The notes below the pieces were generated by a model. That model was not told where the DNA came from and searched no databases. It worked only from the letters and a program-made list of their open reading frames with translations. A program made the translations under genes and the position numbers. Below, piece by piece: positions 37,304 through 46,488 of a stretch of DNA of 64,000 bases. Positions within the stretch are counted from its first letter, which is position 1. Every line of letters begins with the position of its first letter. Origin of the DNA: Streptomyces iranensis (lineage in GTDB: Bacteria > Actinomycetota > Actinomycetes > Streptomycetales > Streptomycetaceae); NCBI RefSeq assembly GCF_017874715.1, contig NZ_JAGGLR010000004.1, forward strand, positions 124,001 through 188,000, read 5' to 3'.

Positions 37304-38125
37304 GTGACCTGGACCCTCGTGGTACCGCTGAAGCCCTTGGCGCGGGCCAAGACCAGGCTCTCCGACGCCGCGGGGGACGGTCCGCGGACCCTGCTCGCCC
37401 TCGCGTTCGCCCAGGACACGGTGGGCGCGGCGCTGGCGAGCCGATGGGTGCGGGAGGTGACCGTCGTCACCGACGATCCGCTCGCCGGACGTGAGCTGTC
37501 GGCCCTCGGCGCCCGGATCCTGCCCGACTCCCCGGGGCTCGGGCTGAACGCTGCCCTGGCGCACGGCGCCCGCGCGGTCCGCGAGGAGCGTCCCGAGGCC
37601 GCCGTGGCGGCGCTCAACGCCGATCTCCCGGCGCTGCGGACGGTGGAACTCGACCTGGTGCTCGAGGCCGCCTCCGGCTTCTCACGCGCCTTCCTGGCGG
37701 ACGCCGCGGGGGTGGGCACCACGCTGCTCTCGGCGGCGCCCGGCGCCGAGCTGGCGCCCGCCTTCGGGGGCCCGTCGCGGGACCGGCACCGGGCGTCGGG
37801 GGCGCGGGAGATCGAGCTGACGGGGGTGGACTCGGTGCGGCGCGATGTGGACACGGCCGGGGATCTGCGCGCGGCGGTGGCCCTGGGCGTGGGCGCCCAC
37901 ACCAGGGCTAGGCTGGCGGACATGCAGGGAACCGCCTATACGTACGACCCCGAGACCCGCGCCGGCAGCGTGCTGCTGGACGACGGCACCCCGCTGCCGT
38001 TCGACACCGCGGCCTTCGACGCCGGGGGGCTGCGGATGCTGCGCCCGGGGCAGCGGGTGCGGATCGAGGTGGAGGGCGAGGGCGAGCAGCGCCGGGTCGT
38101 CTTCGTCACGCTGCAGACGTTCTGA
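37304..38125 (+). CDS. cofC: CofC/FbiD guanylyltransferase with C-terminal extra domain
   Basis: Coenzyme F420 synthesis enzyme coupling phospholactate or PEP to a nucleotide. Residues 1-205 match the whole family: TWTLVVPLKPLARAKTRLSD, VVTDDP, LNADLPALR, and FGGPSRDRHRASGA. The protein then runs on in frame through a methionine (MQGTAYTYDPETRAGSVLLD) into about 67 residues ending QRVRIEVEGEGEQRR, which resembles a small cold-shock/OB-like barrel. Typical CofC ends where this begins, so it is a fusion or a read-through of what is a separate gene elsewhere. GGAG precedes the GTG at 37304; an ATG at 37274 is an alternative. Confidence 0.88.
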   Translation: MTWTLVVPLKPLARAKTRLSDAAGDGPRTLLALAFAQDTVGAALASRWVREVTVVTDDPLAGRELSALGARILPDSPGLGLNAALAHGARAVREERPEAAVAALNADLPALRTVELDLVLEAASGFSRAFLADAAGVGTTLLSAAPGAELAPAFGGPSRDRHRASGAREIELTGVDSVRRDVDTAGDLRAAVALGVGAHTRARLADMQGTAYTYDPETRAGSVLLDDGTPLPFDTAAFDAGGLRMLRPGQRVRIEVEGEGEQRRVVFVTLQTF

Positions 38126-38216
38126 GCGCCGTGAGGCTCCGAGCCCGGCGGACGGATCCGGGCGCCACGGAGGCTCTGGGCGCCAGCCCCTGCGACACCG
38201 GGCGCCGACAGCACCG

Positions 38217-38247
38217 CGGGCCGGGCTCCCTCGGGGAGCCCGGCCCG
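38217..38247. terminator. Convergent terminator between cofC and hupS
   Basis: A perfect 13-bp stem CGGGCCGGGCTCC / GGAGCCCGGCCCG with loop CTCGG, between two facing genes. Confidence 0.8.
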
Positions 38248-38281
38248 GCGCGGATGCGGTGGGGCGCCTGAGCGCCGCCGG

Positions 38282-38857
38282 CTAGCGCTTCCTGGCGGTG
38301 GTCTTCTTCGCGGTGGTCTTACGGGCACTCGTCTTGCGCGCCGGGGCCTTCTTCGCGGTGGCCTTGGCAGGGGCCTTCTTGGCCGTGGTCTTCTTGGCGG
38401 GGGCCTTCTTGGCCGTGGCCTTCTTGGCTGGAGCCTTCTTGGCAGCCGCCTTCTTCGCCGGGGCCTTCTTGGCCGTGGTCTTCTTGGCGGTCGCCTTCTT
38501 GGCCGCGGCCTTCTTCGCCGCCACCTGGAGGCTGCCCTTGGGGGCCTTCTTCACGGCGACCTCGCCGCCGCGTGGGAGCTTCTTGGAGCCGCTCACCAGA
38601 TCCTTGAAGCCCTGGCCGGGACGGAAGCGGGGCACCGAGGTCTTCTTGACCCGCACGCGCTCCCCGGTCTGGGGGTTACGGGCGTACCGGGCGGGCCGCT
38701 CCACCTTCTCGAACGAACCGAATCCAGTGACCGAAACTCGCTCCCCGGTGACGACCGCCCGGACGATGGCGTCCAGGACTGCGTCTACGGCATCGGCGGC
38801 CTGCTGACGGCCGCCGACCTTGTCGGCAATCGCTTCTACGAGCTGCGCCTTGTTCAC
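38282..38857 (-). CDS. hupS: HupS, HU-type nucleoid protein with Lys/Ala-rich tail
   Basis: A 191-residue HU homologue with a histone H1-like C-terminal extension. Residues 1-93 are the HU fold ([40 protein letters not shown], and the DNA-binding arm [15 protein letters not shown]). From about residue 100 on, the tail is built of roughly 12 repeats of [15 protein letters not shown] type, as in HupS of Streptomyces, which compacts spore DNA. The GTG at 38857 follows AAGGGG. It is monocistronic between convergent terminator and its own promoter region. Confidence 0.96.
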   Translation of the reverse strand: MNKAQLVEAIADKVGGRQQAADAVDAVLDAIVRAVVTGERVSVTGFGSFEKVERPARYARNPQTGERVRVKKTSVPRFRPGQGFKDLVSGSKKLPRGGEVAVKKAPKGSLQVAAKKAAAKKATAKKTTAKKAPAKKAAAKKAPAKKATAKKAPAKKTTAKKAPAKATAKKAPARKTSARKTTAKKTTARKR

Positions 38858-38982
38858 GTCTTCCCCTTCGGAGACATTGCCGGAATCAATGTGTTCAAGC
38901 CTTTTCGCACGTTAGGCAGATATATACCGCAAATCAAACACGAAACGGGCTAATCACCCTTGTGCCGCAACGCACTCGATCG

Positions 38983-39228
38983 TCACGGACATCCGTCGGT
39001 GTCGGGATCTTGGGGGAAACGCCCCTCGTCGAGGTCGTTCATCAACCGCTCCAGACGCTTTGCCGCGTCTGCGAGATCGTGTTTCGCCGCTGAGGTGATG
39101 ACCAGCAGCTTCCGGGACAGCGCCATCCGTACGCCCTCCGGGACTTGCAGTGCGCGCACCTTTGCGTGCGCTTCCTTGAGCCGGTCGGCGACGATGCCGT
39201 AGAGCTCGAGTTGGCCGTCGCGTTCCAT
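38983..39228 (-). CDS. Small conserved helical protein beside hupS
   Basis: An 81-residue protein, largely alpha-helical: MERDGQLELYGIVADRLKEA, then AHAKVRALQVPEGVRMALSR and KHDLADAAKRLERLMNDLDE. I recognise it only as a small conserved actinobacterial protein found between hup and leuD; the function is unknown. No clear ribosome site precedes the ATG at 39228. Coding character and even charge distribution support it being real. Confidence 0.72.
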   Translation of the reverse strand: MERDGQLELYGIVADRLKEAHAKVRALQVPEGVRMALSRKLLVITSAAKHDLADAAKRLERLMNDLDEGRFPQDPDTDGCP

Positions 39229-39282
39229 GCACTGATTGTGCCATCTGAGGCGAGTTGTCGCTTCACGGGGCCTCAACATGCC

Positions 39283-39316
39283 GATGCGCCGCCGGTCCGA
39301 GGACCGGCGGCGCATC
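39283..39316 (-). terminator. Terminator of the leuCD operon
   Basis: A perfect 16-bp stem GATGCGCCGCCGGTCC / GGACCGGCGGCGCATC around GA, 36 bp downstream of the leuD stop codon. It is among the most stable hairpins in the window. Confidence 0.85.
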
Positions 39317-39352
39317 TTGCCAAACCCGCTCTGTACAGGGAGAACCGGGGGG

Positions 39353-39946
39353 TCAGACCTCCACGGTGCTGGGCTTGAAGGAGGGGCGACCCACCTCGTA
39401 CGAGGCGATCGAGTCCTCCTCCCTGAGGGTGAGGCTGATGTCGTCCAGCCCCTCCAGGAGTCGCCACCGGGCGTTCTCGTCAAGCTCAAAATCAGCCGTG
39501 ATGCCCTCGGCCCGGACCTGGCGCTCGACGAGGTCCACGGTGACCTCCGCCGTGGGGTCCGCCTCGACCAGCTTCCACAGCCGGTCCACGGTCTCCTGCG
39601 GCAGGACGACGGTCAGCAACCCGTTCTTGAGGGAGTTGCCTCGGAAGATGTCGGCGAAGCGGGCGGAGACGACGGCCTTGAAGCCGTAGTTCTGCAGCGC
39701 CCACACCGCGTGCTCGCGCGAGGAGCCGGTGCCGAAGTCGGGACCGGCCACCAGAACCGTTCCACCCTTGTGCTCGGCCTTGTTGAGCACGAACTCCGGG
39801 TCCTTGCGCCACGCCTCGAAAAGGCCGTCCTCGAAGCCGTCGCGGGTGACCTTCTTGAGCCAGTGCGCCGGGATGATCTGGTCCGTGTCCACGTTGCTGC
39901 GGCGCAGCGGGACGGCCCGGCCGGTGTGCGTGGTAAATGCTTCCAT
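39353..39946 (-). CDS. leuD: 3-isopropylmalate dehydratase small subunit
   Basis: A 197-residue swivel-domain subunit of isopropylmalate isomerase. It has [32 protein letters not shown], the [17 protein letters not shown] substrate loop and [15 protein letters not shown]. The length is normal for the long actinobacterial form. It follows leuC with a gap of six bases. Confidence 0.97.
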   Translation of the reverse strand: MEAFTTHTGRAVPLRRSNVDTDQIIPAHWLKKVTRDGFEDGLFEAWRKDPEFVLNKAEHKGGTVLVAGPDFGTGSSREHAVWALQNYGFKAVVSARFADIFRGNSLKNGLLTVVLPQETVDRLWKLVEADPTAEVTVDLVERQVRAEGITADFELDENARWRLLEGLDDISLTLREEDSIASYEVGRPSFKPSTVEV

Positions 39947-39952
39947 GACTGC

Positions 39953-41383
39953 TCAGGCCCCCACGGGAGTCGATACGGCGGCGTCGGACAGGTCGGCGGG
40001 CGAGGCCAGATGGCCCAGCACCGCGGTGGCGGCGGCGACCTGCGGCGAGACCAGGTGGGTCCGGCCGCCCTTGCCCTGCCGGCCCTCGAAGTTGCGGTTG
40101 GACGTGGACGCCGACCGCTCACCGGGCGCGAGCTGGTCGGGGTTCATGCCCAGGCACATCGAGCAGCCCGCGTGCCGCCATTCGGCCCCCGCGGCGGTGA
40201 ACACCTTGTCCAGCCCCTCCTCGACGGCCTGGAGGGCGACCCGCACCGAACCGGGGACCACCAACATCCGTACGCCGTCGGCCACCGCACGGCCGGACAG
40301 CACCGAGGCGGCGGAGCGCAGGTCCTCGATGCGCCCGTTGGTGCAGGAGCCGACGAAGACCGTGTCCACCTTGATGTCGCGCAGCGGCTGACCGGCCGTC
40401 AGGCCCATGTACTCCAGGGCCTTCTCGGCGGCGTAGCTCTCGCTGGCGTCCTCGAAGGAGGCCGGGTCCGGGACCGACTCCGACAGCGGCGCGCCCTGGC
40501 CCGGGTTGGTGCCCCAGGTGACGAACGGGGCGAGTTCGGAGGCGTCGATGACGACCTCACGGTCGAAGACCGCGTCGTCGTCACCGCGCAGGGTGCGCCA
40601 GTACGCGACGGCGGCGTCCCAGTCGGCACCCTGGGGCGCGTGCGGGCGGCCCTCCAGATAGGCGAAGGTCGTCTCGTCCGGGGCGATCATGCCCGCGCGG
40701 GCGCCCGCCTCGATGGACATGTTGCACACGGTCATCCGGGCCTCCATCGAGAGCTTCTCGATGGCCGGGCCGCGGTACTCGATCACATAACCCTGGCCGC
40801 CGCCGGTGCCGATCTTCGCGATGATCGCCAGGATCAGATCCTTGGCGGTGACGCTCTCGGGCAGCTCACCCTCGACGGTGATCGCCATGGTCTTGAACGG
40901 CGCGAGCGGCAGCGTCTGCGTCGCCAGCACATGCTCGACCTGGCTGGTGCCGATGCCGAACGCGAGCGCGCCGAAGGCGCCGTGGGTCGAGGTGTGGCTG
41001 TCACCGCAGACCACGGTCGTGCCCGGCTGGGTCAGTCCCAGCTGCGGTCCCACCACGTGGACGACGCCCTGCTCGACATCGCCGAGCGGGTGCAGCCGGA
41101 CACCGAACTCCGCACAGTTCTTGCGCAGCGTCTCCAACTGGGCGCGCGAGACGGGGTCCGCGATCGGCTTGTCGATGTCGAGGGTGGGGGTGTTGTGGTC
41201 CTCGGTCGCGAGGGTGAGATCGGTACGACGGACCGTACGGCCGGCCTTGCGCAGGCCGTCGAACGCCTGCGGGCTGGTCACCTCGTGCAGCAGATGCAGA
41301 TCGATGAAAAGCAGGTCAGGCTCGCCTTCGGCGCGCCGGACGACATGGTCGTCCCAGACCTTCTCCGCGAGTGTCCGTCCCAT
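39953..41383 (-). CDS. leuC: 3-isopropylmalate dehydratase large subunit
   Basis: A 476-residue aconitase-family iron-sulfur subunit of leucine biosynthesis. [15 protein letters not shown] begins the family domain; cluster ligands are in [11 protein letters not shown] and [10 protein letters not shown], and [20 protein letters not shown] is intact. GGAGGGA precedes the ATG at 41383. It is divergent from ndgR, whose product controls leuCD in Streptomyces; the shared 143-bp gap contains a palindrome that may be the site. Confidence 0.97.
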   Translation of the reverse strand: MGRTLAEKVWDDHVVRRAEGEPDLLFIDLHLLHEVTSPQAFDGLRKAGRTVRRTDLTLATEDHNTPTLDIDKPIADPVSRAQLETLRKNCAEFGVRLHPLGDVEQGVVHVVGPQLGLTQPGTTVVCGDSHTSTHGAFGALAFGIGTSQVEHVLATQTLPLAPFKTMAITVEGELPESVTAKDLILAIIAKIGTGGGQGYVIEYRGPAIEKLSMEARMTVCNMSIEAGARAGMIAPDETTFAYLEGRPHAPQGADWDAAVAYWRTLRGDDDAVFDREVVIDASELAPFVTWGTNPGQGAPLSESVPDPASFEDASESYAAEKALEYMGLTAGQPLRDIKVDTVFVGSCTNGRIEDLRSAASVLSGRAVADGVRMLVVPGSVRVALQAVEEGLDKVFTAAGAEWRHAGCSMCLGMNPDQLAPGERSASTSNRNFEGRQGKGGRTHLVSPQVAAATAVLGHLASPADLSDAAVSTPVGA

Positions 41384-41496
41384 CGCTGTCCCTCCGGCCG
41401 GCGCCAGCGCCGGCCCAAACTCGAGTCGAGTGCGTGCCCTGGTCCGCGGGCCCGCCATTTACAGGGTGGCGGGTATCCCCGGAAATTGAACTTGCG

Positions 41497-41511
41497 TTTC
41501 ACACTGTGAGA
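41497..41511. promoter_or_regulatory. Probable NdgR operator in the leuC-ndgR intergenic region
   Basis: TTTCACA-C-TGTGAGA is an inverted repeat with one mismatched pair, 16 bp upstream of ndgR. IclR-family regulators bind such palindromes in their own divergent promoters, and NdgR/AreB is known to bind the leuC-ndgR region in S. coelicolor. The exact site is my inference. Confidence 0.6.
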
Positions 41512-41526
41512 CGTGAGTATCGTCCC

Positions 41527-42243
41527 ATGGACAACACTAGCGGTGTCGGCGTTCTCGACAAGGCGGCTCTGGTTCTGAGCGCCCTTGAGTCCGGTCCGGC
41601 CACCCTCGCCGGGCTGGTCGGGGCGACCGGCCTCGCCCGCCCGACGGCACACCGGCTGGCGGTGGCACTCGAGCACCACCGGATGGTGGCACGTGACATG
41701 CAGGGGCGCTTCATTCTGGGCCCCCGCCTGGCCGAGCTGGCGGCGGCCGCGGGCGAGGACCGGCTGCTCGCCACGGCCGGGCCCGTACTCACCCACCTCC
41801 GGGACGTGACCGGCGAGAGCGCGCAGCTCTACCGGCGCCAGGGAGACATGCGCATCTGTGTCGCCGCGGCCGAGCGGCTGTCCGGACTGCGGGACACCGT
41901 GCCGGTCGGCTCCACACTCCCCATGAAGGCCGGCTCGGCCGCCCAGGTGCTGATGGCCTGGGAGGAGCCCGAGCGGCTGCACCGCGGACTCCAGGGCGCC
42001 CGCTTCACCGCCACGGCCCTGTCGGGCGTACGGCGGCGGGGCTGGGCCCAGTCGATCGGCGAGCGGGAGCCGGGCGTGGCGTCCGTCTCGGCGCCCGTGC
42101 GCGGCCCGTCCAACCGCGTGGTCGCCGCCGTCTCGGTCTCCGGACCGATCGAGCGGCTGACCCGCCACCCGGGCCGCATGCACGCCCAGGCGGTCATCGA
42201 CGCGGCGGCACGCCTGACGGACGCCCTCCGCCGGGGCAACTGA
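41527..42243 (+). CDS. ndgR: IclR-family regulator NdgR (AreB)
   Basis: A 238-residue IclR regulator, exactly the length I expect for NdgR. The winged helix covers about 8-70 (VLDKAALVLSALESGPATLA, TGLARPTAHRLAVALEHH); the effector domain follows with GPVLTHLRDVTGESAQLYRR and GSTLPMKAGSAAQVLMAW, and ends ERLTRHPGRMHAQAVIDAA. In Streptomyces it controls branched-chain amino acid and methionine genes and antibiotic production. It is divergent from leuCD. Confidence 0.95.
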   Translation: MDNTSGVGVLDKAALVLSALESGPATLAGLVGATGLARPTAHRLAVALEHHRMVARDMQGRFILGPRLAELAAAAGEDRLLATAGPVLTHLRDVTGESAQLYRRQGDMRICVAAAERLSGLRDTVPVGSTLPMKAGSAAQVLMAWEEPERLHRGLQGARFTATALSGVRRRGWAQSIGEREPGVASVSAPVRGPSNRVVAAVSVSGPIERLTRHPGRMHAQAVIDAAARLTDALRRGN

Positions 42244-42273
42244 TGAGCGCCTTACGGCGCCCATGGCGCCCTA

Positions 42274-42765
42274 TTACGCCGTGTTCAATCTCAGCCGGTC
42301 GGCCGCACGGTCCCCGCGGCGGCCGACCGGGACGACTCCGGTGGCCTTGCCCAGGCCGAACGCCGGCATGTTGATGTAGACCGCCTCGTGCGCCCCGGCC
42401 GGTACGACATAGGTCTCGTGCCAGAAGCCGACCTTGCCCCGGCCCTCTCGCAGCCGGCGGTTGAACGCCGCCCAGGCGGGGCGGTGCTCCTTGTCCTGGG
42501 CCACCGAGTACTCCAGCAGCCGCTCGTGCGAGTCCCAGTACTGGACCACGTAGAGCACCCGCGGCGCGCCGAACAGCAGCTGATAGCCCAGCATCCCGCT
42601 CTCCCCGTCCCGCGACAGCTCGCGGAGCATCCGCGGCATCGCCCGGAAGACCGGCAGCCAGCTCCGCAGCGCACGGAAGCGGTTGATGCGCATGCCGATC
42701 AGGAAGACGGTGACCTCCCCCTCGGCCTCGGCGGTCATACGGCCGGCGAGCAGCTCGGCACCCAT
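42274..42765 (-). CDS. DUF4188 (monooxygenase-like dimeric alpha-beta barrel) protein
   Basis: A 163-residue protein of the DUF4188 type, a small ferredoxin-like fold related to antibiotic-biosynthesis monooxygenases: AEGEVTVFLIGMRINRFRAL, GMLGYQLLFGAPRVLYVVQY, KEHRPAWAAFNRRLREG and GKVGFWHETYVVPAG. GAGGGG six bases upstream supports the ATG at 42765. It is divergent from a MerR regulator and is its most likely target. The biochemical function is unknown. Confidence 0.85.
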   Translation of the reverse strand: MGAELLAGRMTAEAEGEVTVFLIGMRINRFRALRSWLPVFRAMPRMLRELSRDGESGMLGYQLLFGAPRVLYVVQYWDSHERLLEYSVAQDKEHRPAWAAFNRRLREGRGKVGFWHETYVVPAGAHEAVYINMPAFGLGKATGVVPVGRRGDRAADRLRLNTA

Positions 42766-42799
42766 GGTGATCCCCTCGTTCCCCACGTCCGGGATAGAC

Positions 42800-42830
42800 T
42801 TGGATAGCGGCGCTATCCAGTACTTAGATA
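42800..42830 (+). promoter_or_regulatory. MerR-type promoter with operator in a 19-bp spacer
   Basis: TTGGAT (42800-42805) and TAGATA (42825-42830) are separated by 19 bases, and the spacer contains the perfect palindrome GGATAGCG-G-CGCTATCC (42802-42818). Long spacers with a dyad between -35 and -10 are the hallmark of MerR-regulated promoters. Two further GATAG half-sites lie at 42792 and 42826. Confidence 0.7.
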
Positions 42831-42861
42831 GTGCCACTCTCCAACGGAAGGTGCAACAGGG

Positions 42862-43503
42862 ATGCGACTGGCGGAGCTCAGCGAGCGCAGCGGAGTGCCC
42901 ACCGCGACGATCAAGTACTACCTGCGCGAGCGACTGCTGCCGCCGGGAGAGCGGATCACCGCCACCCAGGCCGAGTACGGCGAGGAGCATCTGCGCAGAC
43001 TGCGCCTGGTGCGCTCGCTGATCCAGGTCGGCCGGATGCCGGTGGCCACGGCGCGCGAGGTGCTGGCGGCCTCCGAGGACGAGTCGCTCAGCCAGAACGC
43101 CCGGATGGGAGCCGCGATCTGGGCACTGCCGCACGGCCCCGAGCCCGACGAGGACGATCCGCACGCGGCGCGCGCCCGTGCGCAGGTGGACGCGGTGCTG
43201 CGGCGGATGGACTGGTCCCACGGCCAGGAGCTGGGCGACACCTCCCCCGCCTACCGGATGCTGGTGGCGGCCATCGCCTCCCTGGACCGCCTGGGGTACC
43301 CCCATGACACCGAGCATCTGCTGGTGCACGCCCGGCTGGCGGGCGAACTGGCCGTCGCCGACCTGGACCTGGTGGAGACCTACGACACCCCGCCCGAGCG
43401 GGTCGAGGCGGTGGTGGCACTGACGGTGCTCTACGAACCGGTGCTGCTCAGCCTGCGGCGGCTCGCGCAAACCGAGGAATCCGGCCGTCGCTTCGAGAAG
43501 TGA
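42862..43503 (+). CDS. MerR-family transcriptional regulator
   Basis: A 213-residue MerR regulator. The N-terminal DNA-binding domain reads MRLAELSERSGVPTATIKYY with RERLLPPGERITATQAEYGE and RLRLVRSLIQVG. The C-terminal region (about 90-213) is a larger effector-type domain than in metal-sensing MerR proteins and has no cysteine cluster, so it likely senses an organic ligand. GGAAGG precedes the ATG. Its own promoter carries the dyad described at 42800-42830. Confidence 0.92.
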   Translation: MRLAELSERSGVPTATIKYYLRERLLPPGERITATQAEYGEEHLRRLRLVRSLIQVGRMPVATAREVLAASEDESLSQNARMGAAIWALPHGPEPDEDDPHAARARAQVDAVLRRMDWSHGQELGDTSPAYRMLVAAIASLDRLGYPHDTEHLLVHARLAGELAVADLDLVETYDTPPERVEAVVALTVLYEPVLLSLRRLAQTEESGRRFEK

Positions 43504-43533
43504 TCGGGGACCGAGGGCAGGAACGGGACACGA

Positions 43534-43563
43534 AAAAGCCCCCCGCTGTCGCGGAGGGCTTTT
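43534..43563. terminator. Bidirectional terminator between merR-type gene and tRNA cluster
   Basis: AAAAGCCC...GGGCTTTT arms with CCCGC / GCGGA continuation and loop TGTC form a long stem with T-tracts on both strands. It can end both the forward regulator gene and the reverse tRNA transcript. Confidence 0.85.
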
Positions 43564-43569
43564 CGCTGG

Positions 43570-43642
43570 TACCCCCGACCGGATTCGAACCGGCGCTACC
43601 GCCTTGAGAGGGCGGCGTGCTAGGCCGCTACACAACGGGGGC
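43570..43642 (-). tRNA. tRNA-Glu (CTC)
   Basis: A 73-nt cloverleaf read on the reverse strand, with 5' GCCCCCG, D-loop TAGCGGCCTAGCA, anticodon loop CCTCTCAAG centred on CTC, and T-arm GGTTCGAATCC. The CCA end is not encoded. It is the last gene of a five-tRNA transcript and is identical to the copy at 43750-43822. Confidence 0.96.
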
Positions 43643-43664
43643 CTGAATCAGCACAGGTGCTGCG

Positions 43665-43736
43665 CTGGGCTACCAGGACTCGAACCTAGACTAAATGAAC
43701 CAGAATCACTCGTGCTGCCAATTACACCATAGCCCA
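43665..43736 (-). tRNA. tRNA-Gln (CTG)
   Basis: A 72-nt cloverleaf on the reverse strand: acceptor TGGGCTA/TAGCCCA, anticodon loop TTCTGGT with CTG, T-arm GGTTCGAGTCC. It differs from the second Gln gene by a compensated acceptor pair (C-G against G-C), so both are structurally sound. In Streptomyces it is charged by GluRS and amidated by GatCAB. Confidence 0.96.
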
Positions 43737-43749
43737 TGGTATAGACCAG

Positions 43750-43822
43750 TACCCCCGACCGGATTCGAACCGGCGCTACCGCCTTGAGAGGGCGGCGTGC
43801 TAGGCCGCTACACAACGGGGGC
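43750..43822 (-). tRNA. tRNA-Glu (CTC)
   Basis: Identical over 73 nt to the gene at 43570-43642. The upstream spacer differs, so this is a tandem gene duplication with the tRNA body kept identical. Confidence 0.96.
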
Positions 43823-43853
43823 TCTAGCGATCTCCGTCTTGCGAAGAGATCCG

Positions 43854-43926
43854 TACCCCCGACCGGATTCGAACCGGCGCTACTGCCTTGAGAGGGCAGC
43901 GTGCTAGGCCGCTACACAACGGGGGC
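43854..43926 (-). tRNA. tRNA-Glu (CTC), anticodon-stem variant
   Basis: The same 73-nt tRNA except for a compensated pair in the anticodon stem (CTGCC / GGCAG instead of CCGCC / GGCGG). The anticodon is again CTC. The double change keeps pairing, so it is functional. Confidence 0.95.
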
Positions 43927-43976
43927 TTGGTCCTGCTCTGATCAAGAGATCCACCGGACATCCAGGAGATCTCTTG

Positions 43977-44048
43977 CTGGGGTACCAGGACTCGAACCTA
44001 GACTAAGTGAACCAGAATCACTCGTGCTGCCAATTACACCATACCCCA
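43977..44048 (-). tRNA. tRNA-Gln (CTG), acceptor variant
   Basis: A 72-nt tRNA with acceptor TGGGGTA/TACCCCA and anticodon CTG. One anticodon-stem pair is G-C here and G-U in the other Gln gene. It is the first tRNA of the transcript, about 75 nt after the predicted start. Confidence 0.95.
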
Positions 44049-44130
44049 CCAAAACGCCACCCCCGTAAGGGGTTTTGTTTGGTTCGCGTCTCCGGTCCGA
44101 CCTCTCGGCGGCCCGTCCGGCGCAGGAAGA

Positions 44131-44159
44131 ACATTACCCGATGGTGGACGGGCCACCAA
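44131..44159 (-). promoter_or_regulatory. Probable promoter of the tRNA Glu/Gln cluster
   Basis: On the reverse strand TTGGTG (44154-44159), a 17-base spacer and TAATGT (44131-44136) make a standard vegetative promoter in the gap between gltX and the first tRNA gene. The start site would be near 44124. Confidence 0.6.
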
Positions 44160-44216
44160 AACGGGTATCACCGCGAGTGGCGCCGCCTCGCGGGCACGGG
44201 CGGCGCCTCACGCCGC

Positions 44217-45704
44217 CTATCCGGCCAGCTTCGACAGCGCCGCGTCGACCCGGGCCAGCGTGCGCTCGCGGCCCAGGACCTCCAGGGACTCGAACAGCGG
44301 CAGTCCGACCGTGCGCCCGGTGACCGCGACGCGCAGCGGCGCCTGGGCCTTGCCCAGCTTCAGGCCGTGCTCCTCACCGGCCGCGAGGACCGCGGCCTTC
44401 AGCGTCTCGGCGTCCCAGTCCGCCTCGGCGAGCCTGGTGCGGACCGAGGCCAGGAGCGCGTCCGCGCCCGGCTTCATCGCCTTGGTCCAGGACGCCTCGT
44501 CGGCCACCGGCTCGGCAAGGAAGAGGAAGTCCACGTTCGGGGTGATGTCGGACAGGACGGTCAGCCGGGTCTGGGCCAGCGGGGCAAGCGCCTCGAAGGC
44601 GGCCGCGTCGAAGGCTTCCGGGGCCCACGGCGCGTGCGGGGCGCTCAGCCAGGGTTCGCAACGCTCGATGAACGCCTTCACGTCCAGCAGCCGGATGTGG
44701 TCCGCGTTGATCGCCTCGGCCTTCTTGAGGTCGAAGCGCGCCGGGTTGGCGTTCACCGCCGAGATGTCGAACGCCTCGACCATCTCCTCCAGCGGGAAGA
44801 CGTCCCGGTCGGAGGAGAGCGACCAGCCCAGCAGGGAGAGGTAGTTGAGCAGCCCCTCGGGGAGGAAGCCGCGCTCCCGGTAGAGGTTCAGCGAGGCCTG
44901 CGGATCGCGCTTGGAGAGCTTCTTGTTGCCCTCGCCCATGACATACGGGAGGTGCCCGAAGGAGGGCACCGTGCCGCCGCCCACACCGATCTCGGCAAGC
45001 GCGCGGTAGAGCGCGATCTGCCGCGGGGTGGAGGAGAGCAGATCCTCGCCGCGCAGTACGTGCGTGATCTCCATCAGCGCGTCGTCGACGGGGTTGACGA
45101 GCGTGTAGAGGGGCGCGCCGTTGGCCCGCACGATCCCGTAGTCCGTGACGTTCTCGGGGGCGAAGGTCAGCTCACCGCGCACCAGGTCGGTGAAGGTGAT
45201 CGGCTCGTCCGGCATCCGGAAGCGCACGATCGAGGCGCGCCCCTCGGCCTCGTACCCCGCGATCTGCTCGGCGGTCAGGGTGCGGCACTTCCCGTCGTAG
45301 CCGGAGGGCCGGCCGGCCTTGCGGGCCGTCTCGCGGCGCTCCTCCAGCTCCTCGGCCGTGCAGTAGCAGCGGTAGGCGTGGCCCGCCTCCAGCAGCTTCT
45401 CCGCGACCTCGCGGTAGAGGTCCATCCGCTGCGACTGGCGGTAGGGCGCGTGCGGACCGCCGACCTCGGGGCCCTCGTCCCAGTCGAAACCCAGCCAGCG
45501 CATGGCGTCCAGCAGTTGGGTGTAGGACTCCTCGGAGTCGCGCGCGGCGTCGGTGTCCTCGATGCGGAACACCAGGGTGCCGCCGTGGTGACGGGCGAAG
45601 GCCCAGTTGAACAGGGCCGTGCGGACCAGGCCGACATGGGGGTTGCCGGTCGGCGAGGGACAGAAACGAACCCGCACGGGGGCGGAGGAGGGTGCGCTAG
45701 CCAC
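44217..45704 (-). CDS. gltX: Glutamyl-tRNA synthetase
   Basis: A 495-residue class I synthetase. The HIGH-type motif is in [20 protein letters not shown] near residue 16, [15 protein letters not shown] follows, and the KMSKS-type motif is [14 protein letters not shown] near 255; the C-terminal anticodon-binding domain ends ALSKLAG. Actinobacteria lack GlnRS, so this enzyme is expected to be non-discriminating and to charge tRNA-Gln too. The GTG start lies inside the last codons of the upstream gene (8-bp overlap). Genes for both of its tRNA substrates follow directly. Confidence 0.97.
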   Translation of the reverse strand: MASAPSSAPVRVRFCPSPTGNPHVGLVRTALFNWAFARHHGGTLVFRIEDTDAARDSEESYTQLLDAMRWLGFDWDEGPEVGGPHAPYRQSQRMDLYREVAEKLLEAGHAYRCYCTAEELEERRETARKAGRPSGYDGKCRTLTAEQIAGYEAEGRASIVRFRMPDEPITFTDLVRGELTFAPENVTDYGIVRANGAPLYTLVNPVDDALMEITHVLRGEDLLSSTPRQIALYRALAEIGVGGGTVPSFGHLPYVMGEGNKKLSKRDPQASLNLYRERGFLPEGLLNYLSLLGWSLSSDRDVFPLEEMVEAFDISAVNANPARFDLKKAEAINADHIRLLDVKAFIERCEPWLSAPHAPWAPEAFDAAAFEALAPLAQTRLTVLSDITPNVDFLFLAEPVADEASWTKAMKPGADALLASVRTRLAEADWDAETLKAAVLAAGEEHGLKLGKAQAPLRVAVTGRTVGLPLFESLEVLGRERTLARVDAALSKLAG

Positions 45705-46488
45705 GCTTGATCACCTTGTTGGTGAGAGTGCCGATGCCTTCGATGGTGACGGCGACCTCGTCGCCGACGGAGAGCGGGCCGACGCCCGCCGGAGTACCGG
45801 TGAGCACGACGTCGCCGGGGAGCAGCGTCATCGCCTCGGTGATGTGCACGATCAGATCCTCGATCGGGCGCACCATCTCGCTCGTACGGCCGAGCTGACG
45901 CTGCTCACCGTTGACGGTGCACATGATGCCGAGGTCGCCGGCGCGCGTCAGGTCGATATCGGTCTCCACCCAGGGGCCCAGCGGGCAGGAGGTGTCGAAG
46001 CCCTTGGCCCGCGCCCACTGCTTCTCGCGCCGCTGGGCGTCGCGGGCCGTGATGTCGTTGCCGCAGGTGTAGCCGAGGATGACGTCCTGGACGCGGTCAC
46101 GCGGAACCTCGCGGCACATCCGTCCGATGACCACGGCAAGCTCGGCCTCGTAGTGGACCTCGGAGGAGAAGGAGGGGTACGCGACGGGGTCGCCGGGGCC
46201 GACCACGGAGGTGGACGGCTTGAAGAAGACGACCGGGACGTCGGGGACCTCGTTGCCCAGCTCCGCCGCGTGCTCGGCGTAGTTGCGCCCGATTCCGACG
46301 ACCTTGTTCGGCAGGACGGGCGACAGCAGCCGGACCTTGCTCAGGGGGACCTTCTGGCCCGAGCGCTCGAATTCGGCGAAGGGGTGGCCCTTGATGATGT
46401 CGATGACGGGGCCGTCCGGATCGGACGGTTCGCCCTCCACCACGCCGAAGGCGACGTTGCCGTCGATGGAGAATCTGGCGATGCGCAC
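45697..46488 (-). CDS. Fumarylacetoacetate hydrolase family protein
   Basis: A 263-residue FAH-fold protein. [19 protein letters not shown] and [15 protein letters not shown] are followed by the metal ligands in [11 protein letters not shown] and [11 protein letters not shown], then [14 protein letters not shown] and LTGTPAGVG. The family includes oxaloacetate decarboxylases, fumarylpyruvate hydrolases and 2-keto-alkene acid enzymes; the substrate cannot be told from sequence. It starts with GTG after CAAGG and overlaps gltX by eight bases, a conserved Streptomyces arrangement. Confidence 0.9.
   Translation of the reverse strand: MRIARFSIDGNVAFGVVEGEPSDPDGPVIDIIKGHPFAEFERSGQKVPLSKVRLLSPVLPNKVVGIGRNYAEHAAELGNEVPDVPVVFFKPSTSVVGPGDPVAYPSFSSEVHYEAELAVVIGRMCREVPRDRVQDVILGYTCGNDITARDAQRREKQWARAKGFDTSCPLGPWVETDIDLTRAGDLGIMCTVNGEQRQLGRTSEMVRPIEDLIVHITEAMTLLPGDVVLTGTPAGVGPLSVGDEVAVTIEGIGTLTNKVIKRG

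Noticed and set aside
40000..41380. Frameshifts in leuC
   Set aside because: All family motifs are in one frame; nothing is broken.
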